NCBI GenBank assembly: GCA_035294565.1
Contig: DATGKR010000150.1
Coordinates: 1-21,165, forward strand
Source: DATGKR01 sp035294565
GTDB lineage: Bacteria; Actinomycetota; Acidimicrobiia; Acidimicrobiales; Palsa-688
Direction of reading: 5' to 3'
Length of the DNA: 21,165 nucleotides
Shown here: piece after piece, positions 1-5,588 of the stretch
Layout: the number at the start of each line of letters is the position of its first letter
Position numbering within the stretch: the first letter of the stretch is position 1
Notes under the pieces: model-generated
Databases searched by the model: none
Seen by the model: only the letters and a program-made list of their open reading frames with translations
Told to the model about the DNA's origin: nothing
Made by a program: the position numbers and the translations under genes

Positions 1-621
1 GCTGACACCCCCCGCGGCTTCGATCCCCGCTTCGGTGGCCACCGCGTTGGCGCCGCTCGAGTCGGCGGTGTGGCGGATGGCGATGGTGATCGTCGAGGAG
101 GTGACCCCGTTCCAGGTGGCACCGCCGTTGTTGCCAGACCACTTGGACACGCACGGGTCGGCGTAGTCGGAGTAGGGGAGCTGGCGCACCCCCGGCCTGC
201 ACGCGACGCCGGCGACGGTCACCCCGGTGCCGACCTGGTCGCCGGAGGACCCCCCCGATGCGGTCGCGGCGGCGCCGCTGCCGGCGCTGCCCGCGGCCTG
301 CTGGGAGCCGGCGGCGCTCGCGGCCCCGCCTGCCCCGCTCGCGGCTCCGCCTCCGGTGGCTGCCGCGGTGGCGGCGCCGCTGGCGGCGCTGGCCGCAGCC
401 TGCTGGGAACCGGCGGCGGCGCCCGAGGAAGTGCCGGCGCCCGACGAGTACGGGCTTCCCCCCACCGAGCCGGCGGACACCCTGGTCGAACCGGTGTTGA
501 CCGTCGGCAGGAGGATCATGCCTATCACCGCCAGGAGGGTGAACAGGTAGATCACCCCGTAGCGCCTGAGGTGGTAGGCGACCCTCACCGCCCGGGCGAC
601 GAACGGGTCGCCCTGAGTCAT
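1..621 (-). CDS. ABC-type substrate-binding protein, N-terminal part (runs off the window)
   Basis: The minus strand is open from an ATG at 621 to the window edge (207 codons). Residues about 18-20 are basic (LRRY), followed by a hydrophobic segment (about 22-41, YLFTLLAVIGMILLP). This is a signal anchor or signal peptide, so the protein is exported. Residues about 45-125 form a Gly/Ala/Ser linker of low complexity. A domain start follows with CRPGVRQLPYSDYADPC, KWSGNNGGATWNGVT and TITIAIRHTADSSGANAV. From memory this pattern is typical of actinobacterial periplasmic-binding (branched-chain amino-acid-type) proteins, whose mature domain continues off the window. The solute is unknown. A TTG at 654-652, preceded by GGAGGAC at 667-661 with 6 bases of spacing, is a good alternative start adding 11 residues. 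An operator-like dyad lies about 110 bases upstream. Confidence 0.62.
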   Translation of the reverse strand, partial: MTQGDPFVARAVRVAYHLRRYGVIYLFTLLAVIGMILLPTVNTGSTRVSAGSVGGSPYSSGAGTSSGAAAGSQQAAASAASGAATAAATGGGAASGAGGAASAAGSQQAAGSAGSGAAATASGGSSGDQVGTGVTVAGVACRPGVRQLPYSDYADPCVSKWSGNNGGATWNGVTSSTITIAIRHTADSSGANAVATEAGIEAAGGVS

Positions 622-763
622 GTCTTCTACGAAACGTTTCGAACTGCTCGCCAAACCGCCGTCCTCCCCCGGTATCGGCTCTTGGGCTCCTCCCCCGGTC
701 CGTTGCCTGCTACGCCTGCCTGCTACATGGTTCGCCAGCGGGGGACGAGGTTCCTTCCGGTAA

Positions 764-778
764 ATTACATTTCGTCAC
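764..778. promoter_or_regulatory. Possible second TetR operator, upstream of the binding-protein gene
   Basis: ATTACATTTCGTCAC matches 12 of 15 bases of the perfect dyad GTGACATTTTGTCAC at 2105-2119. It lies just beyond the amidohydrolase stop and about 110 bases upstream of the minus-strand substrate-binding protein gene. That it binds the same TetR protein is an inference from similarity. Confidence 0.35.
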
Positions 779-790
779 TTGTGCTCGTGC

Positions 791-2044
791 TCAACGGGGC
801 GCCGCCACGGGGGCCTCGGTCGCCGGGGCGCTTCGTCGTGAGGCCCCCGCCCCGAGGCCACCCAGCAGCCACGCCATGTTCGAGGCGTAGAACGCCCGGC
901 GGTCCTCCTCCCCCGCCCCTTCGAGGGCGGCGTCGAACTTGGCGATCGGGTCCCGCCCGCCCTCGGGGTGGGGGAAGTCCGTCGAGAACATGAACAGCTC
1001 GGGACCCGCCTGCTCCATCATCCACCCGACCGGCTCTCCCGGGAAGGGGGTGAAGCGCAGGTGTCGGCGCACGTAGGCCGACGGCTGGTCGGCCAGGCGC
1101 CGCAGTGGCTCCTCGGTGCGGCGGAACGAGCGGGCCACGTGGTCCAGCTGGTGCAGCCAGGAGACCACCCAACCTGCTCCCTGCTCGATGCACCCGCCCC
1201 GCAGGCGAGGAAAACGATCGAAAAGGCCGTCCAAGACCAGCGCCCCGAGGAACACGGCCGGCGAATGGTGTATGGCGAGGGCGTCCTTCGAGCGCACGTT
1301 CTCACCGCCGCCGAGGTGGTCGGGGACGGGCGTGCCGTTGTCGTGGAAGGCGGGGTCGAGGAGCCTGCCCCCTCCTCCGACGTGCAGGACGAAGGGCACG
1401 TCCCGCTCCTCCAAGAGCGCCCAGAAGGGATCGAGGTCAGGGTGGGTCGGCGCTCGCCCGCCGGCGGGCGTGGAGGGGACCATGATGGCGGCGCAGCCGG
1501 CGTCGAGCGCCTCGGCCGCCATGGAAACGGCCCTCTGGGCCGAGGAGAGGGTGACGAACCCGACGGCGAGCAGACGCGGGTCCCCCGAGCAGAAGTCGGC
1601 GAGCGCCCGGTTCTGGGCGCGGATCCCCTCGTAGAGAAGGTCCCTGTCGCCGCCGCGGTAGAGCACGCTGGCGAAGGTGGAGAACACGAGCTGGGCCTCG
1701 AACCCCAGCTCGTCGAGCAGGCAGGACCGCTCGGCGGGGTCCGAGGCCCCGAACGCCGACCAGCCCTTCTCCTCCGGGTAAGGGCGGGCGTTCGTTGCGG
1801 CGGCGGCGCTCCTCGTGTGGGCAGAGGCTGTGCTCGTCGCGGACACCGGTCCGCCGCTCCTCGCAGCCGCGGGCTCTGCCCGCCGGCGCTTTGCCGCCGA
1901 GTCGATCAGCGGCTGGAACCCGTCGAAGGCATCCCGGCGCAGCCGGTCCTTCAGGGCGGGGTCGACGTACCCGTCGAGGAAGTCGGGCATCTCCATCACG
2001 TGGCTGTCGGCATCAAGCACGACGCGCTCGCCTGCGTAGGTCAA
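791..2044 (-). CDS. Amidohydrolase-2 family metal-dependent hydrolase
   Basis: The product is a 417-residue TIM-barrel hydrolase of the amidohydrolase-2 (COG2159) family. These cytoplasmic enzymes hydrolyse or decarboxylate small cyclic or aromatic acids and amides; the substrate here is unknown. Family marks are the N-terminal VVLDADSHVMEMPDF (DSH in place of the classical HxH), the central PFVLHVGGGG with a metal-type His, AIHHSPAVFLGALVLDG, and C-terminal FSTDFPHPEGG, where the Asp is the usual catalytic or metal ligand. An Ala/Ser/Arg-rich insert lies near residues 45-75. The TTG start at 2044 is chosen because GGGAGGAG precedes it by 4-5 bases and the conserved N-terminus begins directly after it; the frame stays open upstream to 2311, into the divergent TetR gene. 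The dyad at 2105-2119 sits about 60 bases upstream and suggests TetR control. Confidence 0.85.
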   Translation of the reverse strand: MTYAGERVVLDADSHVMEMPDFLDGYVDPALKDRLRRDAFDGFQPLIDSAAKRRRAEPAAARSGGPVSATSTASAHTRSAAAATNARPYPEEKGWSAFGASDPAERSCLLDELGFEAQLVFSTFASVLYRGGDRDLLYEGIRAQNRALADFCSGDPRLLAVGFVTLSSAQRAVSMAAEALDAGCAAIMVPSTPAGGRAPTHPDLDPFWALLEERDVPFVLHVGGGGRLLDPAFHDNGTPVPDHLGGGENVRSKDALAIHHSPAVFLGALVLDGLFDRFPRLRGGCIEQGAGWVVSWLHQLDHVARSFRRTEEPLRRLADQPSAYVRRHLRFTPFPGEPVGWMMEQAGPELFMFSTDFPHPEGGRDPIAKFDAALEGAGEEDRRAFYASNMAWLLGGLGAGASRRSAPATEAPVAAPR

Positions 2045-2104
2045 TGGACTCCTCCCGCTGGCCGTAGGCCCGGTCGCCGAGACCGAGCCGGCCATCTCGT
2101 CTTG

Positions 2105-2119
2105 GTGACATTTTGTCAC
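2105..2119. promoter_or_regulatory. TetR-type operator between amidohydrolase and tetR
   Basis: GTGACA-TTT-TGTCAC is a perfect inverted repeat with 6-bp arms and a 3-bp centre. It lies in the divergent intergenic region about 60 bases upstream of the amidohydrolase TTG start and 62 bases upstream of the tetR GTG. Its size and place fit a TetR dimer site. Assignment to the adjacent regulator is an inference. Confidence 0.6.
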
Positions 2120-2164
2120 AATAAGGAGAGGCTGGCAAGGCGACGGTCTCGCTGGCAAAAAGGG

Positions 2165-2179
2165 CGGCCATAATGGCCG
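2165..2179. promoter_or_regulatory. Dyad over the predicted tetR -10 box (possible autoregulatory operator)
   Basis: CGGCCAT-A-ATGGCCG is a perfect 15-bp palindrome with a single central base. It contains CATAAT (2169-2174), a plausible -10 box exactly 6 bases before the GTG at 2181. A regulator bound here would block tetR transcription. Its sequence differs from the 2105 dyad, so a different protein or a second binding mode cannot be excluded. Confidence 0.45.
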
Positions 2180-2180
2180 G

Positions 2181-2882
2181 GTGGAGTCCATCGAGGCGGC
2201 ACCGCCGGGGGAGGGCGCGCCGGCGCAGGCGGGAGGCTCGGGGCGCCTCGGCGAGCGCGCGGGGGCGGGGCGCGCCGACGGGGCGGAGCGCGTCAACGGG
2301 GCGGCGCGCATGCCACGCGACGCACGCCGGGAGGCCCTGCTCGACGCAGCAGCCGCGCTGGTCGCGGCCGGCGAGGTCGACTCCGTCTCGATGGAGACCG
2401 TCGCCGAGGTCGCCGCCGTCAGCCGGCCGCTCGTCTACAAGCACTTTGCCAACCGCGCAGACCTGCTCGCCGCCGTCTACCGGCGCGAGGCGAGCCGGTT
2501 GCACGCCGAGCTGTCGGCCGCGGTCGCTGCCGAGTCCACCATCGAAGGCAAGTTCCGGGCGTTGATCAGGGGTGCCCTCCGGGCACAGGCTGAGCGCGGC
2601 GCCTCCCTCGCCGCGCTCGGCGCGGCCGGGGCCAGGACGGCCGACCTTCGCCGTACCCAGCGGGACCGCAACCGCAATACGGTCCGCCACTTCGCCCGCC
2701 AGGCCGTCGCCGAGCTCGGCGTCGACGAGCGCAAGGCCAAGGTGTGCCTGTCCATCGTCCTGCGGGCGATCGACGGGGTGCTGGCCGAATGGCGCCAGCG
2801 GCCGACTCCCCAGTTCGCCGCTGCGCTCGAAGACGCCTACGTGACCATGGCCATGGGGACGCTCGAGAAGCTCGCCCGCTGA
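2181..2882 (+). CDS. TetR/AcrR family transcriptional regulator
   Basis: The 233-residue product is a TetR-type repressor. The DNA-binding domain runs from about residue 44 to 100: RREALLDAAAALVAAG, then the helix-turn-helix METVAEVAAVSRPLVYKHF and NRADLLAAVY, all close to the family consensus. The remainder is an all-alpha ligand-binding and dimerisation domain. The first 43 residues are a Gly/Ala/Pro/Arg-rich tail absent from most TetR proteins. GTG at 2181 is preferred because a CATAAT box lies 6 bases before it, as for other leaderless starts here. ATG at 2310 would give a standard-length protein of 190 residues but has no ribosome site. The gene diverges from the amidohydrolase gene and probably represses it, lifted by a substrate-like ligand; the ligand is unknown. 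Confidence 0.88.
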   Translation: MESIEAAPPGEGAPAQAGGSGRLGERAGAGRADGAERVNGAARMPRDARREALLDAAAALVAAGEVDSVSMETVAEVAAVSRPLVYKHFANRADLLAAVYRREASRLHAELSAAVAAESTIEGKFRALIRGALRAQAERGASLAALGAAGARTADLRRTQRDRNRNTVRHFARQAVAELGVDERKAKVCLSIVLRAIDGVLAEWRQRPTPQFAAALEDAYVTMAMGTLEKLAR

Positions 2883-2945
2883 GAAGACACCGTGAGCCCC
2901 GTGAAGGTCGGTGCAGGTCGAGCCGGCGGGGAGGCTGCAGGTCGG

Positions 2946-2951
2946 TAGCTT
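2946..2951 (+). promoter_or_regulatory. Predicted -10 box, leaderless PPOX gene
   Basis: TAGCTT lies 6 bases before the ATG at 2958, and no Shine-Dalgarno sequence is visible. The spacing places the transcript start on or beside the A of the ATG. Confidence 0.5.
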
Positions 2952-2957
2952 GGCGCC

Positions 2958-3344
2958 ATGTTCGACGAGACCACAAGGGAGCTGCTGGGCGGGAAGAACT
3001 TCGCCGCCTTCACGACCGTCATGCCCGACGGGAAGCTTTCCACCCAGATGATGTGGGTGGACGCCGACGAGACCCACGTGCTCATCAACACCGAGACCGG
3101 TCGGCAGAAGTACCGCAACGTCAAACGGGACCCCCGGGTGACGGTGATGGTCTTCGACCCGGCCAACCCCTACCGCTACAGCGAGATCAGGGGCAGGGTC
3201 GTCGACACGGTCACCGGGCCGAAGGCGCGAGAGCACGTGGACAAGGTGAGCCACAAGTACACGGGAGGGCCCTACGCCAACCCGATCGCCACCGAGCGGG
3301 TCATCCTGCGCATCGAGCCGGAGAGGGTCCGCTCGTACGGCTGA
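2958..3344 (+). CDS. PPOX-class, probably F420-dependent, flavin/deazaflavin oxidoreductase
   Basis: The 128-residue protein has the split beta-barrel of pyridoxamine-5'-phosphate-oxidase-like proteins and the length of the short actinobacterial F420-dependent PPOX group. Visible family marks are the N-terminal NFAAFTTVMPDGKLSTQMMWVD, the middle NTETGRQKYRNVKRDPRVTVMVFDP with the cofactor-binding Lys/Arg cluster, and C-terminal ERVILRIEPERVR. The family reduces small organic substrates with F420H2 or binds flavin; the substrate is unknown. The ATG at 2958 is the only start giving a family-like N-terminus and has a TAGCTT box 6 bases upstream. The gene follows tetR by 75 bases on the same strand but has its own predicted promoter, so co-transcription is uncertain. 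Confidence 0.85.
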   Translation: MFDETTRELLGGKNFAAFTTVMPDGKLSTQMMWVDADETHVLINTETGRQKYRNVKRDPRVTVMVFDPANPYRYSEIRGRVVDTVTGPKAREHVDKVSHKYTGGPYANPIATERVILRIEPERVRSYG

Positions 3345-3419
3345 GCGGCTGGCGGTGCTCCTGGCGTCGAGCAATGCGAGCCCCCGTAGCGGACGCCTGG
3401 CGTCTTCGCCGCACCGATG

Positions 3420-3437
3420 TGATGTAAGATTACATCA
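3420..3437. promoter_or_regulatory. TA module 1 operator/promoter overlapping the start codon
   Basis: TGATGTAA-GA-TTACATCA is a perfect inverted repeat with 8-bp arms. It contains a -10 box TAAGAT (3425-3430), and its last base is the A of the antitoxin ATG at 3437, 6 bases after the box. This predicts a leaderless transcript repressed by the antitoxin complex at its own start. Confidence 0.65.
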
Positions 3438-3691
3438 TGCAGCGCACTCAGATCTCTTTGACCGACGAGGAGCGGCGTACCTTGGATGCCGTCGCGCTGC
3501 GGACAGGTCGATCGCTCTCCTCCCTGATCCGTGATGCGGTCGAGCTGGTCTATGGCTCCGAGCGCTCCGCCGAAGACGACCTCGCAGCGATGCGCCGCGC
3601 CTTCGGCTCCTGGAACGACCACGATCTCGACGGTGCAGCCTGGGTCGATCACCTGCGCTCCGGGTCTCGCCTGGAGCGCGGCCGCCCGTGA
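3437..3691 (+). CDS. Ribbon-helix-helix antitoxin (TA module 1)
   Basis: The 84-residue product opens with a ribbon-helix-helix segment: the strand TQISLTDEERRTLDAVA followed by RTGRSLSSLIRDAVELVYG. Dimers of this fold bind palindromic operators. The acidic, flexible C-terminal half (EDDLAAMRRAFGSWNDHDLDGAAWVDHLRSG) is the usual toxin-wrapping part. The stop overlaps the toxin start in GTGA at 3688-3691, the translational coupling expected of a type II module. Neutralisation of the PIN toxin and autoregulation at the dyad over its start codon are inferred from family and layout. There is no ribosome-binding site; a leaderless mRNA is predicted. Confidence 0.85.
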   Translation: MQRTQISLTDEERRTLDAVALRTGRSLSSLIRDAVELVYGSERSAEDDLAAMRRAFGSWNDHDLDGAAWVDHLRSGSRLERGRP

Positions 3692-4065
3692 CCGTCCTGG
3701 TAGACACCTCGATCCTGATCGACTACCTGCGAGGACACCCAGGGGCGGGGGACCTCCTCGAACGGGAGCGCACCGCGAGCGTCCTGCACGCGAGCGAGAT
3801 CACCCGGATCGAGGTCCTCGCTGGCATGCGCCCGGCCGAAGAGGAGGGCACCCGCACATTGCTATCCACCCTGGTTTGGCATCCCGTCGACGCCGAGATC
3901 GCGGAACAGGCCGGCGCCCTCGGTCGCAAGTGGCTCCCCAGCCACCACGCCATCGACAGCGCGGATCTTGCCATCGCGGCCACCGTCGTCCGCCTCGACG
4001 CACGACTCCTGACCCGCAACGTCAGGCACTTTCCGATGTTCACCGATCTCCAGGCGCCCTACTGA
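3688..4065 (+). CDS. VapC-like PIN-domain ribonuclease toxin (TA module 1)
   Basis: This 125-residue PIN-domain protein starts at GTG 3688. The acidic metal-binding residues are visible: Asp6 in TVLVDTSILIDYL, Glu in ITRIEVLAGM, and Asp in HAIDSADLAIAATV. The strand LDARLLTRNVRHF closes the fold. VapC toxins cleave specific tRNAs or rRNA in a Mg2+/Mn2+-dependent way and arrest growth when the antitoxin is degraded. Length is normal and no key residue is missing, so the toxin is probably active. The cognate antitoxin gene overlaps by 4 bases. The RNA target cannot be predicted. Confidence 0.88.
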   Translation: MTVLVDTSILIDYLRGHPGAGDLLERERTASVLHASEITRIEVLAGMRPAEEEGTRTLLSTLVWHPVDAEIAEQAGALGRKWLPSHHAIDSADLAIAATVVRLDARLLTRNVRHFPMFTDLQAPY

Positions 4066-4070
4066 CGGGT

Positions 4071-4100
4071 ATTGGCGAAGACACGCTCGGTGCCGCCAAT
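4071..4100 (+). terminator. Inverted repeat 5 bases after the module 1 toxin stop
   Basis: ATTGGCG (4071-4077) and CGCCAAT (4094-4100) can pair across a 16-base loop just behind the toxin gene. There is no T-run, so this is at best a weak terminator or an mRNA 3'-end structure. Confidence 0.25.
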
Positions 4101-4154
4101 CTCATAGAGCCCGAACGCAAGCCTGGCTAGGCGGACGAGGTCTTTGTTCCGGCG

Positions 4155-4227
4155 TGGGCCGCCAGGGTCTCGAACCCTGCACCTTGGGATTAAAAGTCCC
4201 CTGCTCTACCGGATGAGCTAGCGGCCC
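4155..4227 (-). tRNA. tRNA-Lys (anticodon TTT)
   Basis: The minus strand folds into a 73-base cloverleaf. The acceptor arms are GGGCCGC and GCGGCCC with discriminator A. The D arm is GCTC/GAGC. The anticodon loop CTTTTAA gives TTT, and the T arm is CAGGG-TTCGAGA-CCCTG. The 3' CCA is not encoded. The first base pair of the anticodon stem is G27-A43, a mismatch where most tRNA-Lys have a pair or wobble. The gene lies between TA modules 1 and 2 and is the only tRNA seen. Confidence 0.95.
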
Positions 4228-4380
4228 GGCACATGGGTGTTTAGCAGAGCAGAACGGTAGGGACGTACCGCTCGGCCGGGTAGTGACCTGGGAACAATGC
4301 CACGGCTTCCACCGCCCTGGTGAAGCGGTCAACCCCGCGAGATGGATCGTTCGGAACGTGCCACGATCCCACGTCGGTGT

Positions 4381-4395
4381 GTATACTATGCGCAT
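4381..4395 (+). promoter_or_regulatory. TA module 2 promoter with palindromes at the start codon
   Basis: The palindrome GTATAC (4381-4386) overlaps the -10 box TATACT (4382-4387). The 8-bp palindrome ATGCGCAT (4388-4395) follows and runs into the ATG at 4394. The box-to-ATG gap is 6 bases, which predicts a leaderless, autoregulated transcript. Confidence 0.5.
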
Positions 4396-4645
4396 GGCTC
4401 GAGTGAACATCACCATGCCGGACGAGCTGTACCGCGAAGCGAGGCAGGCGGGGCTGAACGTCTCGCAGCTCGCCCAGCTCGCCGTGGCCGCCGAGCTGCA
4501 ACGCCAAGCCAAGATCGCCGAGCTGGATGCCTACCTCGCCGAGCTCCAAGACGAGCTCGGCCCCACCTCCGACGACGAGCGCGCCGAGGCCCGAGCCTGG
4601 GCCGATAAGGCTCTGGGGTCACCGAAGCGACGCCGCAGCGCGTGA
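4394..4645 (+). CDS. CcdA-like antitoxin (TA module 2)
   Basis: The 83-residue product begins MARVNITMPDELYREARQ, a ribbon-helix-helix N-terminus like CcdA-family antitoxins, followed by GLNVSQLAQLAVAAEL. The C-terminal part is acidic (LDAYLAELQDELG, DDERAEARAWADKAL) and probably binds the toxin. The start at 4394 is favoured by the -10 box TATACT 6 bases upstream; the in-frame ATG at 4388 would add only two residues. The stop overlaps the next gene in GTGA (4642-4645). The partner here is a PIN protein rather than CcdB, a mixed pairing common in actinobacteria. Its role in neutralisation and autorepression is inferred. Confidence 0.85.
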   Translation: MARVNITMPDELYREARQAGLNVSQLAQLAVAAELQRQAKIAELDAYLAELQDELGPTSDDERAEARAWADKALGSPKRRRSA

Positions 4646-5028
4646 CCATCCTTCTCGACGCCCACGGCCTGACCGCCCTCACCGCCCAGCGGGCCTACCT
4701 CGAGGAGCTACGCCGCAGGGGCGAGTGGCCGGCGATCATCCCCTCCGTCGTGCTCACCGAGGCGTTGACTGGCGACCACCGCCGCGACTACCACGAGAAC
4801 CGCCTCCTACGGACCTGCGACGTCCGCTCCGTCGACGAGGTCACGGCTCGAGCGGCCTCCGCCCTGCGCACACGAGTCTGCGGTCGGCGCCCTCCCTCGG
4901 CCGTCGACGCCATCGTGGTCGTCATGGCAGACGCCGCCGGCGGCGCCACCGTCCTGTCCAGTGATCCCGGCGACCTGCGCGCCCTCGCCAGCCACGCGAC
5001 CAACCACGTCCAGGTGAGCCGGCTGTAG
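4642..5028 (+). CDS. PIN-domain toxin (TA module 2)
   Basis: The 128-residue PIN protein starts at GTG 4642 inside the antitoxin's stop overlap. Candidate catalytic acids are Asp6 in TILLDAHGLTAL, Glu in PSVVLTEALTGD, and Asp in SAVDAIVVVMAD, with TVLSSDPGDLRAL carrying the final acidic loop. The fold and length match VapC-like ribonucleases. The LDAHGL start resembles a PIN group with DAHxL instead of DTSxL. The expected activity is Mg2+-dependent cleavage of a structured RNA. Expression is probably coupled to the upstream antitoxin, and a strong hairpin follows the stop by 10 bases. Confidence 0.85.
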   Translation: MTILLDAHGLTALTAQRAYLEELRRRGEWPAIIPSVVLTEALTGDHRRDYHENRLLRTCDVRSVDEVTARAASALRTRVCGRRPPSAVDAIVVVMADAAGGATVLSSDPGDLRALASHATNHVQVSRL

Positions 5029-5038
5029 CTGGCGTTCT

Positions 5039-5055
5039 GCCGTCGGCTCGACGGC
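5039..5055 (+). terminator. Compact hairpin after TA module 2
   Basis: GCCGTCG-GCT-CGACGGC is a perfect 7-bp stem with a 3-base loop, 10 bases behind the toxin stop at 5028. It lacks a T-tract. U-less hairpin terminators have been proposed in actinobacteria, so termination is plausible but unproven. Confidence 0.4.
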
Positions 5056-5192
5056 GGTGCTCGTCGCTCGACAAGCCGGACCGGCGCACACGCGTACGGC
5101 TCGGCTGGCTCGCCATCCACATCTGGCCGGGCGGTCCTCGGCTGAAGCCTCCTCCACAGCCCCGCGGCCGATCGAGCCAGGGTGGTCGCGGA

Positions 5193-5198
5193 TAGCCT
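5193..5198 (+). promoter_or_regulatory. Predicted -10 box for the ABM-type gene
   Basis: TAGCCT lies 8 bases before the GTG at 5207, with no ribosome-binding site. The gap is slightly longer than the 5-7 bases at the other leaderless candidates. Confidence 0.35.
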
Positions 5199-5206
5199 GG
5201 CGGGCC

Positions 5207-5512
5207 GTGCCCGTGATCGTCGCCACCATCGTGCCCAAGCCCGACCAGTTCGACGCCGTGGAAGAGGTCCTCACCCGCTTGATACCCCGGGTGCACGCCG
5301 AGGACGGGTGCGAGCTGTACGCCTTGCACAAGGGCAAGGACCGCTTCGTGTTCATCGAGAGATGGCGGGACATGGCGGCGCTCGGCACCCACGGGAGCGG
5401 GCCGAACATCAAAGCCTTGAACGAAGGGCTGAAGGGGAAGGTGTCGGGGCCTCCCGACGTGCAGATCCTGGAAGCCGTCCCGGCCGGCGACCCCGAGAAG
5501 GGCGCCGTCTGA
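5207..5512 (+). CDS. Antibiotic biosynthesis monooxygenase (ABM) domain protein, putative quinol monooxygenase
   Basis: The 101-residue protein is a single dimeric ferredoxin-like ABM domain (YgiN/quinol monooxygenase type). Typical segments are VIVATIVPKPDQFDAVEEVL, EDGCELYALHKGKDRFVFIERW, and LNEGLKGKVSGPPDVQILEAV. Such cofactor-free enzymes oxidise small aromatic or quinol substrates, but many are uncharacterised. GTG at 5207 gives MPVIVATIVPKP, the usual N-terminus; upstream reading is only GC-rich filler. GTG at 5213 is an alternative. The gene stands alone between TA module 2 and the secreted hydrolase, and no operon partner is evident. Confidence 0.82.
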   Translation: MPVIVATIVPKPDQFDAVEEVLTRLIPRVHAEDGCELYALHKGKDRFVFIERWRDMAALGTHGSGPNIKALNEGLKGKVSGPPDVQILEAVPAGDPEKGAV

Positions 5513-5588
5513 CGTCCTGACCGCAGGTCCCCGCAGGTAGAGGTGGCCGCTCGACGGGCCACCCACAGCCCAGTCCAAGACATGTTCG

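Noticed and set aside
70..993. Long plus-strand open frame over the left end
   Set aside because: Its translation is Gly/Arg/Pro-rich with no motif and lies antisense to the substrate-binding protein and amidohydrolase genes.
968..2173. 401-codon plus-strand open frame opposite the amidohydrolase
   Set aside because: It is antisense to a gene with clear family motifs; high GC creates long empty frames.
2013..3374. 453-codon minus-strand open frame across tetR and the PPOX gene
   Set aside because: Both plus-strand genes show family motifs and the minus-strand translation shows none.
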